This document shows, piece by piece, positions 21,301-33,800 of a stretch of 64,000 nt of DNA. The DNA lies in contig KE546965.1 in assembly GCA_000442125.1 (NCBI GenBank), forward strand, positions 496,001 through 560,000. The letters are read 5' to 3'. Source of the stretch: Opeltia flavorubescens (Eukaryota; Ascomycota; Lecanoromycetes; Teloschistales; Teloschistaceae). Each line of letters begins with the position of its first letter. Within the stretch, counting starts at the first letter, position 1. The position numbers and the translations under genes were made by a program. Under the pieces are notes generated by a model. The model was not told where the DNA came from. It made no database searches and was given only the letters and a program-made list of their open reading frames with translations.

Positions 21301-22593
21301 TCTTCCCGATAGAGGTCAGGCTCTGGCGGTAAGGCGATGTTGGCGCGAGTGATTTGGTTTAGATACTGAAAATCTTGGGGAGAAAGAGAAATAACGAACA
21401 GGTCCTTTGGTACAGAATAGTTGTTATTCACAGCAGACACGAGCAAGGAACGACAAGCCGCGACCAGGCGGGATAGTTTCTACGAGTCAATAGAAAAATC
21501 TTATTACATGAGGGAAAAGGGACATTGATGAACATTAGGAAAAGAGGTCGGGTTTGCATGGCGGTTAGCGTGCATGAATTGAGATTGGCAGCCAGACAGT
21601 CTCTGTTTCAGGAGTTTCTAGACAGTAATGCAACGCATTTTGAATGGAGCCGAGATATGATTGTGATCAATTGGCACATCCGAGCATTGATTGATATATG
21701 ATTGCGAAAAATGAGGCAGCCTCGGACGATTCGCGAGCTGGTCGTACAGTCGTTCAATCCGCGTTGTGTGCCCCAAGGCCCAACGAGGGGTGAAAAGGCT
21801 CAAAAAGTTCCATCTGTATAATGACAAGCTTCAATAACACGCTTAATGTATGAGATTAGCCTATCAGTTGACCAAGTCATCCGGATAGCTACAGGAAGAG
21901 ATTGACGGGGTGGTCGCACAAGACAGCCCGAATTGACAACGAGTGATGCAAAGACAAGTAAAGAAGAGGTCGCACAACAGAAGCAGCAGAGGTTCTACAC
22001 CCACTCGACTTGCTCTTTTGTTTCCAATTCTTGATATCGACGGTAGGAGGTTAATCCATCTTGGAATTATCTAAATCGAATGCCTTCAATATCCTAGGGA
22101 GAATTGGGGATTACTTTTCCCGAAAAGTTGATTATGTCATCAATTCATTCCACTCTCGCTCGTCTCGGCTCGGTGTTGTATCAGGGCCGACATTGAGTTG
22201 TTGAATTACTTGTAGCTGTGTTGTTACACAAAGCATTGTGGTCAATTGCTGCATTTGTGTCGAGTCATTTTAATGATCGTACTGATTGTGACACAGATAA
22301 TACAACATTCGCTCTTCATCGCTCTTTCTCGGGCGACGGACATGAAGAGGTGATGGAAGGTGGGGTTATCACTAGCGTGAATTTTAGCGCAGAGCTAGCG
22401 AAGAAAGATATTAGTTTCCCTTCTCCTTCCCTCTTTGAGCTTCTCCCGCTTTGCTCTCGATCCTGTAAAAGGCTCATTTGGCGACAACTGTCTGCTCCAG
22501 CAACCATCCCTCTTCAGGAACTTATCAAACCTCTTTAGGACGTCAAGCAATCTCCATCGACTAACCCTCGAAACATTCACTGTCGACTCAACC
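21301..22593. other. Long divergent promoter region between tetraspanin and MADS-box genes
   Basis: About 1.3 kb without a convincing gene. A pyrimidine-rich stretch at about 22415-22465 (CTTCTCCTTCCCTC-like) precedes the MADS gene and is typical of fungal promoters of well-expressed genes near the transcription start. No clear CArG box was found. Confidence 0.55.
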
Positions 22594-23384
22594 ATGGCCG
22601 ACATCACCGACCCCAACGCACAACCATCACCCGGCCCTGATGATCCAAACAACTCCAATGGCGCCGACACCCGTGGTGTCAAGAGACCTCGCGTCAGCAC
22701 CGCAGCTGATGACGATGACGACGACGAAGCAACGCCCGGTCGCGAACGTCGCAAGATTGATATCAAATTTATCCAGGACAAGTCGCGTCGGCACATCACG
22801 TTCTCCAAACGCAAGGCCGGCATCATGAAAAAGGTGTGCATCTGTTCCCTCCCCCGACCGACGCATTGTGTTCATCGCACCGAAGCGCACCGAACACTTC
22901 CAATTCTAATCGCTTGTACAGGCTTATGAACTCTCCGTCTTGACTGGTACCCAAGTGCTATTGCTCGTTGTTTCCGAGACCGGACTGGTCTACACATTCA
23001 CAACTCCTAAGCTCCAGCCTCTCGTCACCAAAGCTGAGGGCAAGAACCTCATCCAGGTACGAAACACCGCATCCTCTCTCGCTGGCTCCACTTTCTGACA
23101 ATTGTGCGTCATAGGCCTGTCTTAACGCACCCGAACCTCCGCAAGGTGGAGAGAATGGTGTTGACGGCGAGTCAAACGTGGAATCTCCGGAAGAAGTCAA
23201 CCACGCGCAAATCCCTGCACCTCAAGCGAACATGCCGCGTGGAGGTGGCATGCCTCAGCATTACATTACCCCCGAACAGCAACAGCAAATGGCCTATCAG
23301 CAATATATGCAATCTCAGAATGTAGGTGGTCAGTACCCTATGCCACCACAGCGTATGCCAAACCAACATCAACCTTCCGCCTGA
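22594..23384 (+). CDS. mcm1: MADS-box transcription factor, SRF/Mcm1 type
   Basis: Three exons (22594-22833, 22922-23056, 23115-23384) give 214 residues. An acidic segment (DDDDDDEATPG) leads into a complete SRF-type MADS box at about residues 51-107: RERRKIDIKFIQDKSRRHITFSKRKAG, then IMKKAYELSVLTGTQVLLLVVSETGLVYTFTTPKLQPLV. This binds CArG-type DNA as a dimer and, through the adjoining SAM region, recruits partner factors controlling mating, cell cycle and development. The first intron falls right after the conserved IMKK, as in other filamentous fungi. The C-terminus is short and rich in Gln, Pro and Met (EQQQQMAYQQYMQSQ), a likely activation region. The start is the first ATG of the frame in good context (ACCATGG). 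Confidence 0.95.
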
Positions 23385-24026
23385 ATACCCAATTAATCCA
23401 ACAGCTGGTCGAGCCTTCATGAACAGGACTTGACCCTTCCACAAAATAGTGCTGTCCGGATAGCAGGTATCATCTGACGACTGAGGGCGTTCGGCGCGTC
23501 GGAATCCGGAAAGGCTTTCTTACTTTTTTTAATTGAGCGAGCGCCCGTTTCTGCACGCGGTAGCGGAGCACTTCTTTATTTTGTTTTCGGCATTGAAGCA
23601 CATGAGATCAAGAGAGGCAATGAGTGACGGAGCAGATAGTGCCAGAGCATTTATTAAGGAGGACATGATGGACAGTCTAGACGTGATTGTGGTGCTCTTA
23701 ATTTGCTTGCATTCATGTATGATATGGTCTCGGATGAACATGTGCGTCGAAGACCTCTGGCTCTCATTTTTTGGACCTCATATTGGAACTCAAATAATCA
23801 TATCAACCTCTCCACCTTTTCCACTCACGTAGAGCGTATTGATTCTTTACGTCAGTATCGTCGCACAACAACCACGTGTATCTTCCTTGGTGGGCGAGTG
23901 ACAGATCTCGCAACTTGACAATCTCAGAACGAAGCACGGATAAAATATCGTGGTGCATCGGATTCCCCTATGAGGTCTATACTACATCCATGCCAAACTC
24001 CAGGCTCGATGCTTTCATATCAACCA
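23385..24026. other. Intergenic region between convergent MADS and NIPA-like genes
   Basis: About 640 bases of 3' flanks. The frames seen here are short and do not resemble known proteins. Confidence 0.5.
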
Positions 24027-25669
24027 TCATTGATCTCTGGTCCCATCTCCTCCATCTTCATCATCCCTCCTTTTCCCATCTTTGCCTCTCCACCAGCGCA
24101 TCTTCCACCACTCTTGCGAAGCCTCGGCACTTCCACGCCTCCTCCTGCTGCTTGTTACACTTGGCTCTGAGCGCCGCCTTCTCCTTCGATCTCTGTAACT
24201 CCTGCCAGTGCCGGCCCTTCCCAGTAAAGAAGTCGATTCGTCGGGCTGATATTCACCGTCATTGCTGGACGCGGCTCCTTTCGATGGCGTGCTCAAAGCG
24301 CTTGACCTGCGGTTGTGCGTAAATCCGGGCGAAGCGAGTTCGGGTACAGTATCGTCTTCGAGTTCTTCGAGTATCTCCTCGGTCTCTGTGATGCTCTTGC
24401 TGCGCCATCTGGTGCTGCCGTAGAGCCCACCGCTTCTGGGTGTCGGTGTTTTGAGTATAGGCGGAGATATTAGGCCATTGCTTGTAGGTTGGAGTGCTTC
24501 TTCGTCATAATTGGAGATGAGTGATGTGTCGGCTTCGGATTCGCTGTCGCTATCAACGAAACCCATTCCTGGGGTCAAAGGGGTTTGAGGGACTGAAGCG
24601 CGAGTGTTGGGATCGTTAAGACGCCAAGAAAGGGCCAGGACGCCGAGAAGCAGGATCAAAGTACCTAGGGCGATCTGTTCAAAAATTAGCAGGATCAACA
24701 TGCTTCAGTGTGGCTTCGGATTACGTACAAGAAGCGCGTGAGGAACTGAAAGGCGAGAGGTTTGTCGAAAGTAGATGAGACCGTCTAAGATGGCAATGAT
24801 ATTGTACACGCAAAAGACAAAAGGGTATAGTATACTAGTAGAGCAAAGTTTCAACCCTCGGTGGAGGTAGTAGAGTTGAGAAAGGGCAAGAAGGAGAAGG
24901 CCAAGAAGGATAATCCACGACTGCCAGCGGTTGAATTGGTTATTTCGGTCAACGATTGTGCGAACAAGAAGCTCGACTGCAGACTTCGCAACGAGGAGAG
25001 AGTGAGCGGATAGGATGCCGCTGATGCAACCGTATGCCATCCCTCGAAGAAGTCGCATTCGCGGACTGTTTTTGCCCCGAGGGTTAATCCATTTGATAGC
25101 TTTGGCGCCGATGATGACTGCTATAACAATGATTGCCGTGGCCACCATCCATAGGATAAATTGTTGCCTTCCAAGCAGATCCAAGAGCTGGTCGAGACTG
25201 TGTGCCGGCTCACCAATCGCACCAAATGTCGCAATGAGCACTGCCCCGGCACAGACCAGCAACGTGCCACCTAGTGACCAACGAGTGAATGCCTCTCCTA
25301 AGATGAGTGTAGCGCACAAGGAGTTGAAGACAAGACCTGAAGCTTGTAGGGTAGAAAGAACGGGTAGGGGTAGAGTGGTAATCTGAATAGAGCTTCCGAC
25401 TAGGTTGCTGACGATGAACATAAGCATTCCAAGCTGCCATCGCCTTCTCCTGAAGGGAGGCCTCCGTGGGTGGTGCGGCTCCTTTTCATCCTCTAGGATA
25501 TGCGATTTCCTCTGAAGGGTCAATCCCAAGCTTTGAATTGAGGTCGAAGCAAGTCCAACAAAAATGCCGACCTATGAACAGATGTTAGCTATCAAAATGC
25601 TAGCTTGTCGAATATGGAGCGACGTACAGCGACACTTCCTTGTGGTGAAAGGTCCCCCAGTTGTCCCAT
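24027..25669 (-). CDS. NIPA/DUF803-family membrane transporter (putative Mg2+ transporter)
   Basis: Three exons (25669-25628, 25571-24729, 24674-24027) give 510 residues. The first exon encodes 14 residues (MGQLGDLSPQGSVA) and leads into VGIFVGLASTSIQSLGLTLQRKSH, the first membrane helix, which fixes the start. About nine hydrophobic segments follow, including LGMLMFIVSNLVGSSIQI, LPVLSTLQASGLVFNSLCATLILGE and GMAYGCISGILSAHSLLVAKS. These are hallmark blocks of the NIPA family, which belongs to the drug/metabolite transporter superfamily. Animal members move Mg2+; the fungal substrate is not established. After the last helix (IALGTLILLLGVLALSWRL) comes a 190-residue hydrophilic tail rich in Ser, Arg and Asp/Glu, probably cytosolic and regulatory. 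It ends in a strongly basic RRRRRRS segment and a charged stretch. Confidence 0.88.
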
Positions 25670-26174
25670 GCTATGATTGGGGCACCGTTGCTCTGGAGTG
25701 TAAATGTAGGTACTTGCAAACTTGATCGGATAACATCATGGGAGGTCTGTCGAGTTGAAAGCAACTACATTCTCGTTACTTAGATGAGGGAGTAGATGAT
25801 TAAAGCTGCGATTCCCGAAGGCGACATATTGTGTTTCTGTTTGATACCCTGGTTGAAGGCTTGGCATACGATGTCATAGGGTACGAATAGAAAACGGAGC
25901 TAATGCGAGATGGAGCAAGATCCACTGCTTGTCTTTATATGCACAAGCCACGCTGCGTTGCAAGTTAACCAACACCTGTTCACCTGTGGGAGCTGTTCTA
26001 GTCTTGAAACCAGTTCTCCCCTCTTCGAGTGTACTGCAATACTACACCTTCAGACAAGAACAAAAAGCCAAGCTAACGGTCGATACAGGCTTCCACCCAA
26101 TTCGAAGCAACAACTACTCTTCACTCTGCCCAGTCACTCAATCTTGTGTCTCAACCCCGTAGAAATCCATCAGA
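25670..26174. other. Divergent promoter between NIPA-like and V-ATPase genes
   Basis: About 500 bases with no gene. Pyrimidine-rich and CAAC-rich sequence (26100-26165) directly precedes the V-ATPase subunit start, as is common in fungal 5' leaders. Confidence 0.55.
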
Positions 26175-26983
26175 ATGGCGCACGCTATGTCAGACGATCA
26201 GGTACTTACACGGCGCGTTCACCAGACGATTTTCCTTCCTGATTGTGTGTCTTCTTCTACAGGTAGCCGGGGAGCTGAAAAAGATGACTGCCTTTATCCG
26301 CCAAGAAGCCCTCGAAAAAGCCAAAGAGATCCAGATCAAGGCCGACGAAGAATTTGCCATAGAGAAATCCAAGCTCGTACGCCAAGAGACCTCCTCCATC
26401 GACTCCCAGTACGAGAAGAAATTCAAGCAAGCCGGCATGTCGCAACAAATCACCCGCTCCACACTCGCCAACAAGACACGGATAAAGGTGCTCAGCGCCC
26501 GACAAGAGCTCCTGGACGATTTGTTCGACTCGGCGAGGTCAAAGCTGGGAGATTCCACCAAGGATAAGGGGAAGTATCAGGATCTGTGTAAGAACTTGAT
26601 CTTGGAGGGACTGTACGCCTTGAACGAAGACAAGGTGGTTGTCAGGGCGAGAAAAGCGGATTATGATATAGTGAAGAAGGCAATTGATGGCGCAAAAGAC
26701 GAATATAAAAAGTCAATGGACGGTCGGGAAATCCAGGTGGAGTTGGACGAGAAGAACCCACAGCCAGAAGGATGGTAAGAACTTTGTTCCTAGTCATGCT
26801 ACATTTATGTACATCCTACTGATTTTCTATAGCTCTGGAGGTGTTTCCATCGTCGGTGGTGGTGGGAGAATCGACATTAATAACACACTGGACGAGCGAT
26901 TGAAACTACTGGAGACCGACGCTTTGCCAATGGTGAGGACAAGTCTATTTGGGAAGAACCAGAACCGAAAATTCCAGAATTGA
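26175..26983 (+). CDS. vma4: V-type proton ATPase subunit E
   Basis: Three exons (26175-26201, 26263-26774, 26833-26983) give 229 residues, the usual length. The protein begins [40 protein letters not shown]. The N-terminal half is one long charged helix, which pairs with subunit G to form the peripheral stalk of the vacuolar ATPase. The C-terminal half holds the globular head with VVVRARKADYDIV and GGVSIVGGGGRIDINNTLDERLKLLETDALPMVRTSLFG, both highly conserved. The peripheral stalk stops the catalytic A3B3 head from turning with the rotor, so this subunit is needed for acidifying vacuoles. The tiny first exon (nine codons) and the intron splitting the Cys codon of EGCSGG are well supported by splice signals and frame. 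Confidence 0.97.
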
Positions 26984-27418
26984 CGGTCTTCATTCTATCC
27001 ACATCCTTTCACACCCGGCTTTGCATTCTTCTGCTTGCCTTCCCTTGGTCGGTTGCTCTCACACTTAGCATGAACCGCGATGTAGAGGTAGCTGGCGGCT
27101 GTGTACAAAGTGTATTATATCCCATTCGCCATTGATATGCCTGAAAAGGCCCGATCTGTTATTCCTGCGATATCGGCGAGTGTCTTAATACATGACAGAT
27201 GGAAGGACTGATTATCGGCGGCTCGCAAAAAATGGAGCACTGACATGCTCCTTCCTCCATTTTACTACCATGACATCCGATACCTCCAGTCACGTATTCA
27301 GGCTCGGCAGCGAGCAAGCGTGACGAATCGACTTCTAGACTTCCAACATGAAATGTTCATCTCGTTGTAATTATGGACAGCGCCAACATGCCGATCATGA
27401 GTCTACATCTTGAGCTTG
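26984..27418. other. Intergenic region between convergent vma4 and the gene ending at 27419
   Basis: About 435 bases of 3' flanks. Nothing recognisable. Confidence 0.5.
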
Positions 27419-29800
27419 CTATGGTCTCTCCCTTCGAGCAAAGCTATTCATCATAGATTGCTGCTTTTCTATATCGGTGTCGTCCCCCCACATCATCCCC
27501 CTTGGCTTCTGCCTCGTCCTAACAGCGTACACTAAGCACAAATAGAACGACTCGAGCACCTCTTTTGCTTCCGTTCTTTTCATATGCGAAGCTCCGGTAT
27601 CAGCGATTTGTGTGAACATGGATTTGATTCTTTGAGCGAGCGCGTCTATATTGTCGTTGAATGCCATTTCGACGCTCTTGTCCTCTCCAGGGGACGGGGG
27701 ATCGCCGTTATCAAGACCGATGGCTAGTATGGCGATGGATGCCGCCAGGTTGGGGTAATTCGTTTCGCGACTGATGTTGGATTGGGTCTTGTCAAGTCGA
27801 TGTACGAGAGCCTCGATATCTACTAGCGGTGTCTTTTGTCTTGACAAATAGGTCTCATCATGGAAAAAGAAGGCAAAAGCAAGTCGTCTTCGCAACAGAT
27901 GGAGTCTTGTCGAGGAGGCTGGCAGATACTGAAGCAGCTGTAGCTGCAAACCTAGATCTTCCACTGAATTATAGATGGGTGTCAAGGCGTTCGTGAACTG
28001 TGTAACATCAGACATCAGCTCAAAACCCATGTGAAACAAGATGCGAAACCACTGACTTCTTGATCAATTCCCTCATAACTAAAAGAATCAATGACGGTGA
28101 TCATTAGGTCCTCGATCTTGCCTAAGACGATAGAATCGTTTACAATTCCACGATCTAGCAGTAATCGAGACAGTGTACAGAGCGTATGAGACTGTACTTC
28201 TGGTTTCATCCTGGGAACAATCTCTGTTAGATGTATCAACACCAATCCGATTAAATAGATACTCACGAGTTTACCACTGCTTCAAGGGTATCCAAGGTGC
28301 GTCTTAGTTTTGTGTGCCCGGAAGCCCGTAAAGCTGAAGCTACTGAACCATTGGCCGGTATCAACTTTTGAGGATTCGTGATACCTACCGTCAGATGAGG
28401 CTACTGTAGGTATTACCTCCTTCTCGAAGTCTAGAGACTCCGGCCTCGCACCGATACATTCGAACAATTGGTCGCATTTGCTCACATTCAGGCAGTGAGC
28501 GATCTGTGAGCTCACAGCCTAATACGTAGTCCTTTAGCTGGATGCTGCAACAATGACGGGTCTACTCACTCGCAGCGTTTGACAATAGGAATAATGCAGG
28601 TCGACTCGCACCTCAAGGCAAGCTGTAGCTTCTGTTAACTAATAGCGAAGGGTGGAGTTGATTGGTACCGACCTGCGTCGAGAAGCCAGAGCAGGAGCTC
28701 GTCGGGAAGGTTCTGACAAGAGGCATAGTCTCTAACATAGCCACCCAGGAAAGCTTGCTGCCGGACAATAGGGTCTTGGAACGGGGTCAGACATACATTT
28801 GACCGAGAGCAAGCGAAGACAAACCCTCAAATATATTCTTCCAATATCGATCGGTGACAGGAGGGCACTTTGGTGACTCAACAGCAATATCCTCACTGTC
28901 GTTGGAGAAAAAGGACCAAGTTTTCGGCAAATCCAAGGCCTCTGTCCGTTCTATTGCTCCCATGAGCTTCTCCATGCCACTTCCATCGTCTTCATCCTTG
29001 ATAACGGTGGCCAACAGATCTTCATCTAGCACTGCGCTTCCATTTGCGAATGCCGCCGTTGTCTGTTTATCCAAGCCATCAAGTAAAGCTTTAGCATTTT
29101 GAAGGCTCAGCTGGGTCCGATCATCGTCTTGACGTTGCTTGATAAGTGCTTCCAACGGGATCTTGAATTTCGGGATTGCAACAGGTATGGCTTCTTGTTT
29201 GGCTTTGGTAGCACCAAGCTTGGAGCGGCCTCTGCTATTTATTTTGGGAGTTTTCGAACGCGTCACACGCGGAGAGGGCAGTAATGGTAGACCATCCTCA
29301 GAGGATGGAGCGGAAGCAAGCGGTGGTCTGTGAGAGGCAATGATATCGTCGAGGTCATCTAGGCTGATATCCGTGTCGGATCGTTCTTCATCTGAATCTC
29401 GGATGACAACCTCGCCATTTATAATGGTACGCTGACTACTGCTGAGGATAGGAAGTTGCGGAGCTGACACCGCCTCAGCAAAGGACTGGTTCAGTTGATT
29501 CCCATTCGGTCGTACTGTAGGAGTTTTCTCGTGACTCTGCTTAAATTTTTCTTCTGGTGTACTCGGAAGTAGGCCGTGGAGAGAGCTTAAATCAGAGCTC
29601 TGACTAGAGATCAAGGCAATGTTATTGGACGGTAATGTAGGACGGGATTGCTCCTTGACCGGACCAAGCGCAGCGTGTGGAGTGTTTGAGCGGGACCGCT
29701 CCGAAGGGGAAGGTCGAGGTCCTTCTAGTCCTACTTCATGTGTTTTCTCACGTGGGAAAGCAAACGGTTTAAAGAAGTCGGTGATGCTCCTTTTTGACAT
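27419..29800 (-). CDS. Conserved fungal protein with N-terminal PIP-box-like motif, probably nuclear
   Basis: Seven exons (29800-28825, 28774-28673, 28631-28570, 28518-28417, 28364-28275, 28221-28057, 27997-27419) stay in phase over 691 residues. The protein starts MSKRSITDFFKPF. The I..FF core at the extreme N-terminus resembles a PCNA-interacting peptide, though the usual Gln is missing. A disordered Ser/Pro-rich region follows to about 200 (with DSDEERSDTDISLDDLDDII, a SIM-like acidic patch). From about 300 a helical domain begins: TWSFFSND, YWKNIFEDPIVRQQAFLGGYVRDYA, LHLLRRRLAFAFFFHDETYL. It ends with SHMKRTEAKEVLESFYLCLVYAVRTRQKPRG. I recognise this C-terminal pattern from unannotated fungal proteins. 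A role in DNA repair, for example as an Nse6-like subunit of Smc5/6, is a guess only. The donor at 28824 is GTTTGT and that at 28274 is GTAAAC. Both were chosen because they alone keep the frame. Confidence 0.8.
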
Positions 29801-30876
29801 GTTAAAGCATATTCATTAATACTTCGAAGATCGTAGAGTATCCATACGAAGCCGGCCAAGCCGATGACACGCGGTGTACGCGTCAAAAGAAGACTCCGAA
29901 GGACCCCGCGGTCATCAGGCATTCTGCCATTGTAATGGTGGATGGAAGGACGAACGTATTTAGGTCGCCTAATAGAATACTTTGTCTCTACGAAATAGCA
30001 CCAATGCACATTAAGACGGTCTCGGTTTGAACGCCACGACACCGAATCGTAAGAAGCCGTTAAAAAGACGGTAGGCTTCTGATATTTCTAATTCAAACTC
30101 AATTATACTGACTGGGGCTAATGACGGATAATGATATCAGCAAGCAGAAAGCTTATGACGAGGTATTAGGGGTAGATTTCTGTCTCGCATTCCTCCGCCT
30201 CGGTAGCTTAGTCTTAACTCCAGCGCGCCTTCGCCGCTCTGGTGCGCCCATAATTATGCCACATTTATCCAACGGCCAACTGGGCTTATTCAGCTGAGCT
30301 GAGCGAACAGTTGCGTAAACTGGTACGAAACAGCGGAGCTGGACGCCGCTTTGTAGAAATTCTTGACACTGTCTGCATGATAATAGAGCAATAATTCTGA
30401 CTGTGCTGTTGCCGTGTTACATCTCGGGCATCGGTTCATTGTGCAGGAAAAGGCCGGGCAGTGTTGTAATACCACGCTTAACTTCGCTCTTGGCCAGTAC
30501 CACCAAAAAAGTCGACAACAAGACATCTCTCTCCAAAGAATCCCTTCACATCCATCCACTCGCAACACGTCGGTCTATACATGAGTCCTTGGCCTTCTAA
30601 TTATTCTTAAATATCCATTCTCCTCACGTGAAGATTGCTTCATCTACTGTCTGCCGCTCATTTCCGGAATCCGCTGGCTGCCACTGATTGCGACAATCTC
30701 CTTCCGAACATTGGCAGGCGAAAGCACACATCTGATAACATCAACCAACTGATCTATATCAGTCGGGTGAGTCAATATGCTCGAATAGAGCTGGTTGATC
30801 AAAGACTGCCAGGCCTCTTGTGCTGTACCTCATTCTGACTGGATGGTCACAACAAACACCGTCTATTACACCCGCA
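29801..30876. other. Divergent promoter between the PIP-box-like gene and the flippase gene
   Basis: Just over 1 kb. The frames in it are short and not protein-like. I see no RNA gene or repeat. A 5' non-coding exon of the flippase gene could lie here but cannot be shown. Confidence 0.5.
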
Positions 30877-33800
30877 ATGGTGATCAAGTCGCAGGAGGAG
30901 GTGAGCCATGTCTCAAACCCCGTTAAGCGTATTCGTTGGGCGACGCAACGGGTTACGGGCACAAACGAAAGGCGTATTCGCCAATCCATCTTGGACCGCT
31001 TCCAGCACCGCAAGGCTGGATCATCAGAGAAGAAAAGACAGTCGGGAGAAACGCCAAATCTTGAGGGTATCCAGGAAGAGTCGGAGTCATCCGAGGCAGG
31101 CGATACACACGAGACGAGTGGAAGGCGCATCTACTTCAACGTCCCTTTACCGGAGAGTGCAAAGGATGACGACGGCCACCCCGTTGCTCACTATGAGCGG
31201 AATAAGATTCGGACTGCCAAATACACCCCTCTGAGTTTTGTTCCGAAGAACCTGTGGTTCCAATTCCACAATGTTGCGAATATCTACTTCCTGTTTGTCA
31301 TTTTACTCGGGGTACGGGACCTTTGAACCGTGATGCTTACCCACTTGCTGACCACCTTAGATCTATTGGATCTTCGGAAACCCAAATCCTGCGCTGAGTT
31401 CAGTGCCCTTGATTGTCATCCTCTTCCTCACAGCCGTCAAGGATGGTATAGAGGATTGGCGAAGGACCGTCCTAGACAATGAGCTCAACAACGCACCCAC
31501 CCATCGACTGGTGGATTGGAACAACGTCAACACTTCCGAGGATTCTATCTCCATGTGGCGTAGAATCAAGAAGGCGACAACACATGCGATTCTTTCGAGC
31601 TATCAGTCATGGAGTGCAAAGAGGCAAAAGGGTTCGGCAGAAGGTAAAACTTACGCTGAACGAGCGTTAGACGAGGGTCGACCCTCAGTCGATACCAGGC
31701 AATCAGTCTTTTCGATTCAGAGTGATCCTGAGGAGGAAGGTATTCAAATGACCCCTGTGCCCTCGCCGTTGCCCGATACAAATCGCCAGCTCGGAAACGA
31801 TAAATTAGGTGTCGATGACCGACCGACCACATCCTTTTCTTTTGAGCACGAAGAAAATCGAAATAACATGAATGGTCATCCCGCTGCGCCAAATGCTAAA
31901 GAAAAAGAGCTTGGTCGAACGCCAGCGAAATTCTATGGTAGTTTGATTGATCCTTTGAAACAGGTTCCGGGGAAAGCAAGGTTCGCACGAGACTACTGGA
32001 AAAGTATCCAAGTGGGCGATTTCGTTCGGATATACAATGAAGATCAGATTCCGGCCGACATTGTGGTGCTTTCAACATCAGATCCTGATGGCCAATGCTA
32101 CGTAGAGACGAAGAATCTCGATGGCGAGACCAATTTGAAGGTTCGGCAAGCTTTACATTGCGGCCGAAAGATGAAGCATGCAAAGGATTGCGAGCAAACC
32201 TCCTTCGTCATCGAAAGTGAGGCCCCTAACGTGAATCTATACCAATACAGCGGGGCTGCCCGGTGGACTCAACGAGATCCTCAACGACCCGACGGATCTG
32301 GAGTTGAGATGGCGGAACCCATCTCGATCAACAACCTTCTGCTTCGGGGATGCTCCCTGCGTAATACGGACTGGATACTTGGCGTGGTCGTCTATACTGG
32401 CCGCGAGACGAAAATTATGCTCAATTCCGGAATTACGCCCAGTAAAAGGTCGCGTATAGCAAGAGACCTTAATTGGTACGTCATCTATAACTTTGTGGTG
32501 TTGTTCTTCATGTGCCTGGTTTCCGGCATTGTACAAGGCGTTACTTGGGCCAAGTCGCGTACTTCCTCTGACTTCTTCGAATACGGCTCCATTGGTTCTA
32601 GCCCACCCGTGGATGGTTTTATCACTTTCTGGTCCAGTGTCATACTCTTCCAGAACTTGGTGCCTATATCCCTCTATATCTCCCTCGAGATCATTAGAAC
32701 AGCACAGGCTTTCTTCATCTACAGTGACACATTCATGTACTACGACAGGATAGATTATCCCTGTACTCCGAAGTCTTGGAACATCTCAGACGACTTGGGG
32801 CAGATCGAGTATATATTCTCAGATAAAACTGGGACACTGACTCAAAACGTCATGGAATTCAAGAAATGCACAATCAATGGCGTTCCTTATGGCGAGGCTT
32901 ACACTGAAGCTCAAGCTGGTATGCAACGGCGCCAAGGGGTTGATATTGAAGCAGAAGGGGCCAAGGCCCATAAACAGATTGCCGAAGACCGCGTCAAGAT
33001 GCTCCAAGACCTTCGCAAAATGCACACCAATCCCTACCTCCATGATGATGAGCTTACATTTGTTGCTCCCGATTTTGTCGTTGATCTTGGTGGGGCATCT
33101 GGTACCGAGCAGAAGATTGCAAACGAGGAATTTATGCTCGCTCTCGCTCTTTGCCATACTGTCATCACAGAAAGGACACCGGGAGATCCACCCAAGCTTG
33201 AGTTCAAGGCCCAATCACCAGACGAAGCAGCTCTAGTTGCTACTGCACGGGACTGTGGCTTTACTGTCATGGGCAGGTCGAATGACGGCATCATACTCAA
33301 TGTTCTGGGCCGGGAGAAGGAATTCACTGTGCTTAATACCTTGGAGTTCAATTCATCGAGAAAGCGAATGAGTGCTATTATACGGATGCCCAATGGCAAG
33401 ATCATTCTGTATTGCAAAGGAGCCGACAGCGTAATTTATTCTCGCCTGAGACCAGGGGAGCAATCGCAATTGAGGAGACTTACCGGAGAGCACCTGGAAA
33501 TGTTCGCACGCGAAGGACTTAGAACTTTGTGTATCGCTTGCAAGGAACTTAACGAAGAGGAGTACCAGGCCTGGAATAAGGAGCATGACCTAGCAGCGGC
33601 AGCCATAGTAGACCGGGAGGACAAGCTCGAGGCTGTGTCAGATGCGATTGAGCGAGATCTGACACTTCTTGGAGGTACGGCCATCGAAGACCGTTTGCAG
33701 GACGGCGTGCCAGATGCGATTGCATTGCTTGGAGATGCGGGTATCAAGTTGTGGGTTCTCACAGGGGATAAGGTCGAAACTGCCATCAACATTGGTTTCT

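Noticed and set aside
32819-33236. Frames of 119-131 codons on both strands inside the flippase exon
   Set aside because: Shadows of the P4-ATPase coding frame, which has all the motifs.
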